The notes under the pieces are model-generated. The model had not been told where the DNA came from, made no database searches, and was given only the letters and a program-made list of their open reading frames with translations. Positions 37,945-46,619 of a DNA stretch of 64,000 nucleotides are shown here, one piece after another. The stretch is from Saccharothrix syringae (lineage in GTDB: Bacteria; Actinomycetota; Actinomycetes; Mycobacteriales; Pseudonocardiaceae). The first letter of the stretch is position 1. Every line of letters begins with the position of its first letter. Made by a program: the position numbers and the translations under genes. The stretch covers positions 6,572,001-6,636,000 of the forward strand of contig NZ_CP034550.1 of the NCBI RefSeq assembly GCF_009498035.1, written 5' to 3'.

Positions 37945-38890
37945 TTACGGGCGGCGCGGGCGCGGGTCCGGGCGAGGCGGTAGGGGTCGGTGCCGGAGTC
38001 GCCGATCAGGCAGAGCGGCAGGCCCTTCCTGACCTACTCGCTGGTGGCCGGGGTGTGGATGACGGCCGGGTCGACGTTCGGGTCGGCGTCGAAGTCGGCG
38101 GTAGGACACCTGGTCGACGGCGGCGTCGGCGACTGGGCAGCGGTTGGTCGTAGGCGTCGACCCCGTGTCGGGTTCGTCGAGTTCGGTGGCCTTGCGGGCC
38201 TCCAGGGCGACCGCGCCCGCAGTCAGCGCCCCGACCTTCAACGCCGTCGCGCCGGGCAGCGCGCCCGGTTCGCGCAGCAGCCCTTCCAGATGGTGGTCCA
38301 GGTCCAGGCGGGTGCCGCCCTTGGCCAGCAGCCGCTCGTGCCGGGCGACCTCGGTCCGGCCGCCGAACACGACCGACTCACGGGCGTGCGGCAGAACCCG
38401 ACCTGTCAGCCGATCAACCTCACCGGAACCGAGTAGCGGTTGGTGCGCACGGTGACCTGCGCGTAGCGGTCGACGCGCGGGGTGAACCAGCGGCCGGCCT
38501 CGACCCCGCCCTTCTCGTGCGCGCCGCGCTCACCCGGTTGGCAGTAGCAGGGGTCGATCGACCAGTGCGGCATCCCGCCGAGCACCCTGCCTCCTCCACC
38601 CGGATCTCCGGCCGCCGGACCGCGACGTAGCCGCGCACAACCTGACAGGACACGTCGGTCATACCGTGCTCGTCGATCAACCGGTCGACGATCCGCCTCG
38701 CGGTATGCCGCTGCTCGCGCGGCGCGTCCAGGTCCGCCCGCAGCATCCCGTCGACCACGTAGGGCGCCGGCGGCCACGTCACCTGCGCGGTCGCCGCCGT
38801 GTAGCGGGTGCGGGCGACGGTGAGCGCGCCCAGCGTGCCCGACTCGGCGAAGAACTCGAGCCCCCGCCGCTGCGGGCGCACCGTGCGCTG
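37945..38890 (-). pseudogene. IS21-family istA/istB remnant
   Basis: Read leftward in shifting frames: IstA pieces APYVVDGMLRADLDAPREQR and GMTDVSCQVVRGYVAVRRPE, then after a deletion of the DDE core PGERGAHEKGGVEAGRWFTP, VDRYAQVTVRTNRYSVPVRL and TEVARHERLLAKGGTRLDLD. These are followed by an IstB piece ending in the Walker A start LPLCLIGDSGT. Several frameshifts; both genes are dead. Confidence 0.75.
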
Positions 38891-39519
38891 GTGGTCGTCG
38901 TAGCGGGAGCGATCCACGCGTGGTGCTCGTCTGCGTCGCGCGTGACGATCCTCGTCAGGTGCCCGGCCGCGCGGCGGGCGTCGTCCGGCATGGCGCCCCC
39001 GGTTCTTGTCCTCAATGTCCCATTCCAGGCCACCTGGGAAAAGGCAGGACGTCCCGCAGGCGAAACCGGCCGCCCGAACCCCGGTGCGAGAACATCCGGG
39101 CGGGAGAGGTTGACAGCGACCGGTGAGCGGTGCGCCATGGTGACCCGGACACCGGCGACCGGGCAAAAAACGCGACCACGAGAGCCGACCGGATCGCGGC
39201 ACTGCCGGCGTTCGCGTAACAGGCACGTGATCGAGCCGAACAGGCTGCGCACGACGCGGACCTGGCGATGGATCGGGCCGATGCCGCCGACCGGTACCCC
39301 CGTGGGGCGGCGGCACGGCTCGTCGGCTCGAAAGAAGACCGGGCGACGGCCTGAGCCGCGCCGGCGGGTTCGTTTTCTGCGCAGCACGTGGGCGGCTCCC
39401 CTTCGCTTGTGCGGCTAACGCGGCGCGATGGCGTGGGGCACCCTCGCAGGCGATACCCGCGGGAGGCCGCTCGCCGATCGACTTCCTCCCGGGGACAGCC
39501 CGCCGGAAGGGGAAGGCAG
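38891..39519. other. Region without a supported gene
   Basis: 629 bases between the IS21 relic and the CheB-like gene. Open frames exist but show no family motifs and no consistent GC3 bias on either strand. Probably eroded mobile DNA; the last ~60 bases hold the RBS of the CheB gene. Confidence 0.4.
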
Positions 39520-40350
39520 ATGCCGGGTCGCGACGTCGTCCTGATCGGCGCCTCCGCCGGCGGTTTCGACGCACTGCGCCGGCTGCTGGGCGGCCTGCCC
39601 GCCGGCCTGCCCGCGAGCGTGCTGGTCGTCGTGCACATCACACCCGGCCCGAACAGCCGGACACTGCCGGACACCCTCGCCCGGTCCGGGTGCCTGCCGG
39701 CCGCCTACGCGGTGCCCGGCCAGCGGCTGACGCCCGGCCTGGTCACCGTTGCCCCGCCGGGGCAGCACCTGGTCGTCACCGACGGCGACGTCCTCCGCCT
39801 GCACCGGGGTCCGCTGGTCCACCGCGTCCGGCCCGCCGTTGACGTGCTGCTGCACAGCGCCGCCCGCCACTGCGGCGAACGCGCGATCGCCGTCGTCCTC
39901 TCCGGCAGCCTCCGCGACGGCGCCGAGGGTGCCGCAGCCGTGGCCGCGGCCGGAGGGGCGGTGCTCGTCCAGGACCCCGCCGACGCCGGCAGCCCGGACA
40001 TGCCCGCGGCCACTCTCGCCCGGGTTCCCGGAGCCGGTGCCTGGCCGGCGGCGAAGCTCGGACCCGCCATCGCCGACCTGCTCGGCACAGAGGCCCCTCG
40101 GCGGCCGGTCGCGGCCGATCACCGGGTCGAGGGAATCGCCGACGCCTTGTGGACCGCGGTGTCCCAGCTACACGCGGACGCCGCCGTTCAGCAACGGCTC
40201 CAGCAGCGCTTCGCCCCCACGCACCCGCTGGTCGCCCTGTCCCGGTCCCGGGAAGAGCGGATGCGGCAGGCCGCGGAGCTCATCACCGACCGCGTCCTGC
40301 CGAACTTCCGCCCCGGCGCCCCACCAGGTCCACCGACCGACGGCGGCTGA
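39520..40350 (+). CDS. CheB-type methylesterase domain protein without receiver
   Basis: 276 residues from ATG 39520 (GGGGAAGG upstream). CheB catalytic signatures: Ser in GASAGGFDALRRLL, His in VVVHITPGPNSRTL, Asp in VVLSGSLRDGAEG (usually TGMGRDGA). There is no N-terminal response-regulator domain, and no chemotaxis genes lie nearby. The C-terminal ~70 residues are helical (LHADAAVQQRLQQRF, SREERMRQAAELI) and absent from CheB proper. Probably an ester hydrolase acting in signalling, as in other stand-alone CheB proteins of actinomycetes. Confidence 0.88.
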   Translation: MPGRDVVLIGASAGGFDALRRLLGGLPAGLPASVLVVVHITPGPNSRTLPDTLARSGCLPAAYAVPGQRLTPGLVTVAPPGQHLVVTDGDVLRLHRGPLVHRVRPAVDVLLHSAARHCGERAIAVVLSGSLRDGAEGAAAVAAAGGAVLVQDPADAGSPDMPAATLARVPGAGAWPAAKLGPAIADLLGTEAPRRPVAADHRVEGIADALWTAVSQLHADAAVQQRLQQRFAPTHPLVALSRSREERMRQAAELITDRVLPNFRPGAPPGPPTDGG

Positions 40351-40428
40351 CCGCGGATCCCTCACCCGGGCATCCGGCGTCGCCAGTGCACGGCGGTGGT
40401 GCCGGCGTGGGTGCTCGAAAAGATCTCG

Positions 40429-41451
40429 TCACCCGCGAACGCCCGGATCTTCGCCGTCGGCCGAGCCTGATTCGGTTCGAGTGCCCGGTTCCTGGTTCCG
40501 CCGCGATTCGTCGTGCTGGTAGAGGTGGCGGTAGGCGACGGGGTGGTCGTGGCCTTGGTCCAGGAAGGCTTCGTTGAGGGCTTGGGCGATGATGTTGTGG
40601 TCGTGGCGGTCGGGGCAGTCGTTGCCGTGGGCGTGGTGGCGGAGTCGGGTGAGGTCGCCCGTTCCGCCGAGGGCGAGGTAGCGGTTCCACAGCTCGGTGT
40701 CGCTCAGGCGCAGTTGCCGTAGCCCGTCGGCGACGCTGAGGTGCGGTGTTCCGGTCATCGGCGTGATTCGCCGGTAGGTGAGTTCTCCGGTTTCGGCGAG
40801 GTCGGCGGCGACTTCCTTGAGCTTGCGATTCGTGTGTTGCGAGGCGTCGATGAGCAGGTCGAACGCTTGTTCGGCGGTGATTTTGCAGCGGTTCATGAGA
40901 ATGCCTTTGGCTTGCCCGATGACATCCCTGGCGTCCAGGGCGGCGCGCAGGGCGGCGTTGGCGGTGGTTGCGGCGGCGGCGATGGCGGTGTACGTGGCCA
41001 GCAGTTCTCCGGTGTGGACGGCTTCGTCGGTGAACGCCTTCGTGGCGGTGGCGTAGACGTTCAGGGAGCCGATGGTGTCGGTGTCGGTGTAGAGCTGGTA
41101 GGACAGCATCGACCGGATGCCCAGGTGGGCGGCGGCTTCGGCGAGAAGCGGCCATCGCGGGTCGGTGGACAGGTCGTTGACCTGCACGATCGGTTCGGCT
41201 TGTAACGCCGCGGTCAGGCAGGGTCCTTCGCCGATGGTGTACTGCTGTTCGTCGACGTGGTGGACCAGTTCGCTGGTCGCGACGGGGGTTGACACCGATT
41301 TGTGGGACAGCAGGGTGATGCCGGCGTGTTCGGCGCCGTCGACCTGCGACAGGGTGGCCTGGACGACCCGTTCCCAGATGGCGTGGAGGTCGGGTTGCGC
41401 GCTGAGCTGACGAGCGAGGCCGGCCAGCAGGTCGGGGTCAGGGTGTGCCAT
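40429..41451 (-). CDS. GAF-ANTAR transcription antitermination regulator with C-terminal extension
   Basis: 340 residues. GAF sensor ~residues 10-165 (GAEHAGITLLSHKSVSTPVA; IGEGPCLTAALQAEPIVQVN), ANTAR RNA-binding domain ~170-225 (ALDARDVIGQAKGILMNRCK, ITAEQAFDLLIDASQHTNRK). An extra ~100 residues at the C-terminus are rich in His and Asp (LRHHAHGNDCPDRHDHNIIA), unusual for the family and possibly metal-binding. ANTAR proteins bind two-hairpin RNAs to block termination. Stand-alone, no operon partner. Confidence 0.9.
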   Translation of the reverse strand: MAHPDPDLLAGLARQLSAQPDLHAIWERVVQATLSQVDGAEHAGITLLSHKSVSTPVATSELVHHVDEQQYTIGEGPCLTAALQAEPIVQVNDLSTDPRWPLLAEAAAHLGIRSMLSYQLYTDTDTIGSLNVYATATKAFTDEAVHTGELLATYTAIAAAATTANAALRAALDARDVIGQAKGILMNRCKITAEQAFDLLIDASQHTNRKLKEVAADLAETGELTYRRITPMTGTPHLSVADGLRQLRLSDTELWNRYLALGGTGDLTRLRHHAHGNDCPDRHDHNIIAQALNEAFLDQGHDHPVAYRHLYQHDESRRNQEPGTRTESGSADGEDPGVRG

Positions 41452-41637
41452 GGCGGCAGGCTCCTGAGTCAGCAGGGCAGAGACGAAAGGTTTCGCTTCC
41501 AGCCTGATGTTCGGGGCGCACTCCGGCTACCGCCCCGAACGCACGATCGGGATGCGGGAAATGCGAACTGCGCAGCCGGCTCTTGGCGTGCGGCGTGCTC
41601 GGTCGGCGCGGTGGGCGACGCGTCGTGGTCGCGCGCG

Positions 41638-42597
41638 TTACCCGTGCAGCCGTCGCAGGGTCACGTGCGGGTGTTCGCCGTAGGCGGCGTGGTAGGCGGC
41701 GGCGAAGCGGCTCAGGTCGACGTAGCCCCAGCGCAGCGCGACGTCGGTAACGGTGGTGCCGTCCGCAGGGTGCGCTGCTTGCAGGTCGGTGCGGGCGAGG
41801 TCGAGACGGACGCGGCGCAGGTAGCGCATGGGGGTGGTGTTCAGGTGCCGGCGGAACGCCAGTTGCAGGGCGCGGACCGAGACGTAGCCGGCGCGGGCGA
41901 TGTCGGCGACGCTGATGTCGAGGTCGGGGTTGGCCTCGATGAACGCGATGGCGCGCCGCACCGATGCGGGTGTCGCGTCGCGGCGGGTGTCGGCGGTCTC
42001 CGGTGGTTCCAGGCCGTACCCGTGCAGCGCGGTGGCCGCGAGCAGCCGCTGCGCGTTGCCGACGATGAGGGGGTTGGCCGCTGCTCGGGGGTCGGCGAGC
42101 ACGGTGCCGGTGACGAAGTTGACGGTCTGTCGCCACAACCGGGCCGCGTCGGGCGGCATCGGGTCCAGCCGCAGCCGGCTCGTCGGGTCGAATGCCTGCT
42201 CGCCGGTGACCTCGGCGAACACGCTCAGCGGCAGCCCGACATTGCCGTTGGCGTAGTCGCTGAAAGAGGTGCGGTATTCCACTCCGGGCGGGGCTGACAT
42301 GAAGACGTCGCCGACCCCGTACTGCCGGACGACGTGATCGACCTCGATCTCGATGGTCGATCGCGAGACCGCGACGATCCACACACGGTCCAGGGGAGTC
42401 ATGTCCAGTTCGATGGTCAGCGTGTTGGACATCGTGTCCGCGGACATCTGGCCGGCGGCCCAATGGCTGTGCCGAAAATGGAAGTCGTCCTTGACGCCGC
42501 TGATCCGCAAGTGGTTGTCGGCGTAGGAGTCGCGCATCAAAGCGTGCACCTGCTCGGGATCGGCCGTGGCGAAGCTGCTGTGTGCCGGGGTGGTCAT
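41638..42597 (-). CDS. AraC-family transcriptional regulator
   Basis: 319 residues: N-terminal AraC-ligand-binding-type domain (HWAAGQMSADTMSNTLTIEL, GVGDVFMSAPPGVEYRTSFS) and C-terminal double HTH (DISVADIARAGYVSVRALQL, VTDVALRWGYVDLSRFAAAY). The order is the normal one for the family. Directly upstream, in the same direction and overlapping by 4 bases, is the tail of a second AraC gene, so the locus once held a tandem pair. Confidence 0.92.
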   Translation of the reverse strand: MTTPAHSSFATADPEQVHALMRDSYADNHLRISGVKDDFHFRHSHWAAGQMSADTMSNTLTIELDMTPLDRVWIVAVSRSTIEIEVDHVVRQYGVGDVFMSAPPGVEYRTSFSDYANGNVGLPLSVFAEVTGEQAFDPTSRLRLDPMPPDAARLWRQTVNFVTGTVLADPRAAANPLIVGNAQRLLAATALHGYGLEPPETADTRRDATPASVRRAIAFIEANPDLDISVADIARAGYVSVRALQLAFRRHLNTTPMRYLRRVRLDLARTDLQAAHPADGTTVTDVALRWGYVDLSRFAAAYHAAYGEHPHVTLRRLHG

Positions 42598-42801
42598 CGC
42601 GTCCTCCCTTGCCGTTGGGGCGGATCAGTGCCCAGGATGTGGCTGGGCAGCGTGCCGTAGGCGTCACCGTAGAGCACGGCGAACCGGTCGGATTCAGCGA
42701 ATGCCCAACGGGCGGCGATCGCGGCGACGGTGTCCCCGCGGGCCGGGTCGGCTGCCTGCAACTCGCGGTGCGCGCGCTCAAGTCGCACTCGTTTGGCATA
42801 G
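42594..42801 (-). pseudogene. AraC-type regulator, C-terminal HTH remnant
   Basis: About 67 residues (YAKRVRLERAHRELQAADPA; DTVAAIAARWAFAESDRFAV; YGTLPSHILG) match the last helix-turn-helix of AraC proteins. The sensor and first HTH are missing; upstream sequence is unrelated. The stop overlaps the start of the intact AraC gene. Confidence 0.65.
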
Positions 42802-43182
42802 CCCAGCCGGGCGGGCCGAGGGCGGGCCGAAGAACACGTCGACGATCCAGATGAACAGGATCAGCGCGGTGCAGCCGGGCGGCCACCAGGCGGGTGGCGG
42901 GCAGGCCGGCCAGCACCAGGCGGCGGTCGGCGGGCCGTGCCGCGGATCTGGCAGTACGGGGGCCGCGACCAGCACGAACACGAGCGGGCGTGCTCCGGGT
43001 GCCGGTCATCGGGACACCGCCTCGCCGTCGCGGAGCGCGACTATGCGATCGAAGCGAACCCGGCGTCAACTCTTGTCCGGCTCCAACGGGCACGGCGACG
43101 ATCGACGTGCCCATGGGAACTTTCCGGTTCCACCTCTTCCTCATCCCCGCTGACGTCAGGCTCCGCAGAGCTGGTAGCTGGA
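42802..43182. other. Region without a supported gene
   Basis: 381 bases between the AraC remnant and an IS5-type relic. One short leftward frame has a hydrophobic stretch (TALILFIWIVDVFFG at ~42840-42885) but no start or family, so I do not call it. Confidence 0.35.
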
Positions 43183-43610
43183 ATCGTTGTGCTGCATGGC
43201 GTGTTCATCGCAGAGGTACGGGTTGCCCGGCCCGTCTCCGACCTCGTGGCGCAGGCTCGATCCGGGGCAGCAGGCCCTGCTGGTGCCGGTGTACCCGTGC
43301 AAGGGCGAGACCTTCGCCAAGATCTGCACCGGGTCGCCGCCGACCGCCCCTCCTGCTCAAGGCAAGCACCGCATGCACGGGTAAATCCGCAGGTCATCGC
43401 CTCGCCGGACGGCACGATCCTCTGAATGTCCGGCCAACTGCCGGGCAAGACCGGCGACCACGTCACCACCCCGTGGTCACGGGCATGTGCAAGGCGTGGT
43501 TGATCCCGGTGATCAGGTGGTCCTCGCGCAGATTGGTCCGGGATCGCCTGGTGATCGCGACCGACGGCACCATCCAGCGAGAGGGTGCCCGGAGGCGTTT
43601 CCACCGACCG
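43183..43610 (+). pseudogene. IS5-group transposase remnant
   Basis: Scattered frames contain RLDPGQQALLVPVYPCKGET (HTH_Tnp_4-like start), PQVIASPDGTIL with SGQLPGKTGDH just after a stop, and VVDPGDQVVLAQIG. These are the ordered blocks of a DDE_Tnp_4/IS5-group transposase, broken by stops and deletions. Confidence 0.62.
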
Positions 43611-43774
43611 GCACGGTGGGGCCCTCGGGGCCCGCGGAACGTCCGGCACACCCCGGGGCCACCGTTCGCGCCCCCGACGGCGTCCGACCTGTCCGGCGCC
43701 GTTCGCGAGGGAGAGGTGCGCGGCGACCACCCCAACAGAGCAACTGGTTCCCGACTGCGGCAGGTGCGCGCAAG

Positions 43775-43801
43775 GTAACGTTACGGCGTTCCGGATGAAA
43801 C
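43775..43801. promoter_or_regulatory. Possible GlnR-type nitrogen-control site before the Nit1C operon
   Basis: A 10-base palindrome GTAACGTTAC (43775-43784) is followed 12 bases later by GAAAC (43797-43801). GlnR boxes in actinomycetes are built of GTnAC and GAAAC half-sites at ~11-base spacing; here the half-sites are present but one intermediate box is poor. It is 120 bases before the first gene of a nitrogen-related operon. The rest of 43611-43920 shows no gene. Confidence 0.35.
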
Positions 43802-43920
43802 ACGTTCGACATCGGCCGTCGCTGTACTTCAACGGTCGAACTGCACCCCGCCGACGCGGTGCGAACTCTTCGAGAACCCTGGTCCGACGCGGTGTCCGCG
43901 CTGTCCGAAGGGATCGAACA

Positions 43921-45255
43921 GTGGTCGAGCAGGACGAACTGGACGGCGTGCACCTGCCCGTGGTGGTGGTGGGTGGTGGGCAGGCCGGGTTGTCGATGAG
44001 CCACCGGTTGGGTGAGCGCGGCGTCGAGCACGTGGTGCTGGAGAAGAACACCGCGGGCGGCGAGTGGAGTTCCCGGCGGTGGGACTCGTTCTGCCTCGTC
44101 ACGCCCAACTGGCAGTGCCGGTTGCCGGGGTTCCCGTACTCCGGCGACGACCCGCACGGGTTCATGGGGCGCGAGGAGGTCGCGGCCTACCTCCGCGACT
44201 ACGTTCGCTCGTTCGGACCACCACTGCGCGAAGGTGTCGAGGTCACCCGGCTCCGGCGCACCGGCAAGGGATTCCAGCTCACCACGACCAGCGGTGTGCT
44301 CACGGCCGACCAGGTCGTCCTGGCCACCGGGCCGTACCAGGTGCCGCGCATTCCCCGCCTGGCGGAACGGGTGCCGGAAACCGTCCTGCAAGTGCACTCC
44401 TCGGCCTACCGCAGTCCCGAGCAGCTGCCCGACGGCGAGGTGCTGGTCGTGGGCAGCGGGCAGTCCGGCGCGCAGATCGCCGAAGACCTGCACCTGGCCG
44501 GTCGCCGGGTGCACCTCGCGGTCGGCACGGCGCCGCGGGTCGCCCGCTCCTACCGGGGCCGGGACGTGGTCGCGTGGTTGGACGAGATGGGCTACTACCG
44601 GCGCGGGATCGAGGAGTTCGACGACTCGGACGCGATCCGGTTCCGGGTCAACCACTACGTCACGGGGCGCGACGGCGGGCGTGACATCGACTTGCGGGCG
44701 TTCGCGCGGAACGGGATGCGGTTGCACGGCAGGCTCGTCGGGGTCACCGGGGGTGTGCTGCGGTTCGCCGACGACCTCAAGGCCAACCTCGACAACGCCG
44801 ACGCGGTGTCCGAGGGCATCAAGGACTCCATCGACGCGCACATAGCCCGACAAGGCGTCGACGCTCCGCGGGAGACTCGTTACACACCGGTGTGGGTGCC
44901 GCCCGGCGGTCCCGGGGAAGTCGACGCGGCAACGCTCTCCGCCGTCGTCTGGGCCACCGGCTTCGGCACCGACCACCGGTGGATCGAGGTGCCGGTCTTC
45001 GACGGCCGCGGCTACCCGACGCACGTGCGCGGTGCGACCAGCTGCCCCGGCCTGTACTTCCTGGGCCTGCCCTGGCAGCACACGTGGGGCTCGGGCCGGT
45101 TCTGCGGTGTCGGCGACGACGCCGAGCACCTGGCCCGCGAGATCACCCGGCCGCGGGTGGCGCCGTCGCCCGCCGAGGTCCGCTGGATCGCGGGCACCCG
45201 CACCGACACCTGGCCCCCTGACGACGACTGGACCGCGCCGCGCACCGTGGCCTGA
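43921..45255 (+). CDS. MSMEG_0569-type flavin-dependent oxidoreductase
   Basis: 444 residues from GTG 43921 (GAAGGGA upstream). Two dinucleotide-binding motifs as in flavin monooxygenases: FAD site VVVVGGGQAGLSMSHRLG (~residue 16) and NADPH site VLVVGSGQSGAQIAEDLH (~175), with WQCRLPGFPYSGDDPHGFM and the C-terminal LPWQHTWGSGRFCGVGDDA. The family is a constant member of the Nit1C/MSMEG_0565-0572 cluster, linked in other bacteria to nitrogen starvation and cyanide assimilation. First gene of an eight-gene operon. Confidence 0.9.
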   Translation: MVEQDELDGVHLPVVVVGGGQAGLSMSHRLGERGVEHVVLEKNTAGGEWSSRRWDSFCLVTPNWQCRLPGFPYSGDDPHGFMGREEVAAYLRDYVRSFGPPLREGVEVTRLRRTGKGFQLTTTSGVLTADQVVLATGPYQVPRIPRLAERVPETVLQVHSSAYRSPEQLPDGEVLVVGSGQSGAQIAEDLHLAGRRVHLAVGTAPRVARSYRGRDVVAWLDEMGYYRRGIEEFDDSDAIRFRVNHYVTGRDGGRDIDLRAFARNGMRLHGRLVGVTGGVLRFADDLKANLDNADAVSEGIKDSIDAHIARQGVDAPRETRYTPVWVPPGGPGEVDAATLSAVVWATGFGTDHRWIEVPVFDGRGYPTHVRGATSCPGLYFLGLPWQHTWGSGRFCGVGDDAEHLAREITRPRVAPSPAEVRWIAGTRTDTWPPDDDWTAPRTVA

Positions 45256-45268
45256 CCCGGAGGTGACC

Positions 45269-46084
45269 ATGGTCTTCGACGCGCACCGACACCTCGGCGT
45301 GCTGCCGGCGCACCCGTTCTACGGGGGGCCGGCCGTGCGCCCCGACCGCAACGCCCGCGCCACCATCGCCGAGCTGATCGCCGACCTCGACGCGGAGGGC
45401 ACCGAACGCGCGCTGGTGATACCCAACTACGGCGTGCCCGATCCGGCGATCGCGTTCTCCTTCAACGAGTTGTGCGTGGAGGCGGCGAGCGTGGACGACC
45501 GGATCCGGGCCGGGCTGTGGGTGTCGCCGCTGAGCCGCGACGCGGACCGCACCGAGGAGGCGTTGCGCCTGGTGGGCGAGCCGGGGGTCCGGGCGCTGAA
45601 GCTGAGCTTCCTGCTCGGCGGCAGGCCCACCGACCCGGCGTGCCGCCCCGGCCTGGACCGGATCTTCGCGGTGGCGGCCGAGCACGACCTGGTGGTGCAC
45701 GTGCACACCTCGCCCGGGGCCGCGTCCGACGTCGACGAGGTCGGTCACCTCGTCGACTGGTACGGCGACCACGTCGCCGTGCACCTGGTGCACTTCGGCG
45801 GCGGCGCGAGCGGGCACATCAAGCTGGCCGGCTCGCGCTTCTTCGACTGGATCGACCGGGGCAAGCGCGTCTACACCGACCTGTCGTGGGCGATCGGCTT
45901 CGCGCCGCGCTGGCTCGCCGACGAGATCGACAAGCGCGGCACCGGGCACGACCGCGTGCTGTTCGCCAGCGACGAGCCGTGGGGCGACCACCCCGGTGAG
46001 TGCGCCCGCCTGCGCGCGGCGGTCGGGGACGGCGAGCTCGCCGACCTCGTCTTCCGCGACACGTTCGAAGAACTCTACGGCTGA
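45269..46084 (+). CDS. Amidohydrolase family (PF04909-type) TIM-barrel hydrolase
   Basis: 271 residues from ATG 45269, GGAGG six bases upstream. Metal-site features: FDAHRHLG at the N-terminus (HxH-like), VVHVHTSPG in the middle (His), and FASDEPWGDHPGE with the late catalytic Asp. It would hydrolyse or decarboxylate a small carboxylate or lactone. It is 13 bases downstream of the flavoprotein. This gene is not part of the core Nit1C set as I know it, so it may adapt the pathway to a particular substrate. Confidence 0.87.
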   Translation: MVFDAHRHLGVLPAHPFYGGPAVRPDRNARATIAELIADLDAEGTERALVIPNYGVPDPAIAFSFNELCVEAASVDDRIRAGLWVSPLSRDADRTEEALRLVGEPGVRALKLSFLLGGRPTDPACRPGLDRIFAVAAEHDLVVHVHTSPGAASDVDEVGHLVDWYGDHVAVHLVHFGGGASGHIKLAGSRFFDWIDRGKRVYTDLSWAIGFAPRWLADEIDKRGTGHDRVLFASDEPWGDHPGECARLRAAVGDGELADLVFRDTFEELYG

Positions 46085-46096
46085 CAAGGAGTCGAG

Positions 46097-46609
46097 ATGG
46101 CCGACCTGACCGAACTCGAGAAGCAGAGCCTCGACGAGATCCCCCACCCGTCGCTGCCCGAGGGCTCGTCCCTCTACGGCGGGACCAAGGTGTTCCCCGA
46201 CTACCAGGCCGAGCCGGGAGAGGTGTACTTCACCCTCGTCCACGGCATCGCGCACGAGTCGTCGGTGAGCTTCGTGGCGATCCTGCAGGCGACCCGCGCG
46301 CTGCGCAAGGGCTTCGAGTCGGCGATCTACTTCTACGGTCCCGGTTCGCTGAACTGCCTGGCCACCCGGGGGTTCCCGACCACGGGCAACGCCGCCTTCC
46401 CCGGTGAGATGAACATCAACGACCAGCTCAAGACGTTCATCGCCGAGGGCGGCAAGGTGTTCTGCTGCCGGTTCGGCCTGTCGCTGCACGGCGCGCGGGA
46501 GGAAGACCTCATCGAGGGCGTCATCCCCACGCACCCGCTGGACGTGCAGGACGCGTTGATCCACTACGCGCGCAAGGGCGCGATCATCAACTCCACCTAC
46601 ATGTTCTAG
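46097..46609 (+). CDS. MSMEG_0572/Sll0783 family protein
   Basis: 170 residues from ATG 46097 with AAGGAG upstream. Family stretches: EKQSLDEIPHPSLPEGSSLY, GGTKVFPDYQAEPGEVYFTL, HGIAHESSVSFVAILQATRA, GSLNCLATRGFPTTGNAAFP. The cyanobacterial homologue Sll0783 is tied to nitrogen-starvation response; the DsrE-like fold suggests a small binding protein, with no proven reaction. Core member of the Nit1C cluster. Confidence 0.92.
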   Translation: MADLTELEKQSLDEIPHPSLPEGSSLYGGTKVFPDYQAEPGEVYFTLVHGIAHESSVSFVAILQATRALRKGFESAIYFYGPGSLNCLATRGFPTTGNAAFPGEMNINDQLKTFIAEGGKVFCCRFGLSLHGAREEDLIEGVIPTHPLDVQDALIHYARKGAIINSTYMF

Positions 46610-46619
46610 GGGGTTCGTC

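Noticed and set aside
42778-42981. Short leftward hydrophobic ORF
   Set aside because: One hydrophobic stretch but no RBS, family or coding bias; lies in eroded sequence.
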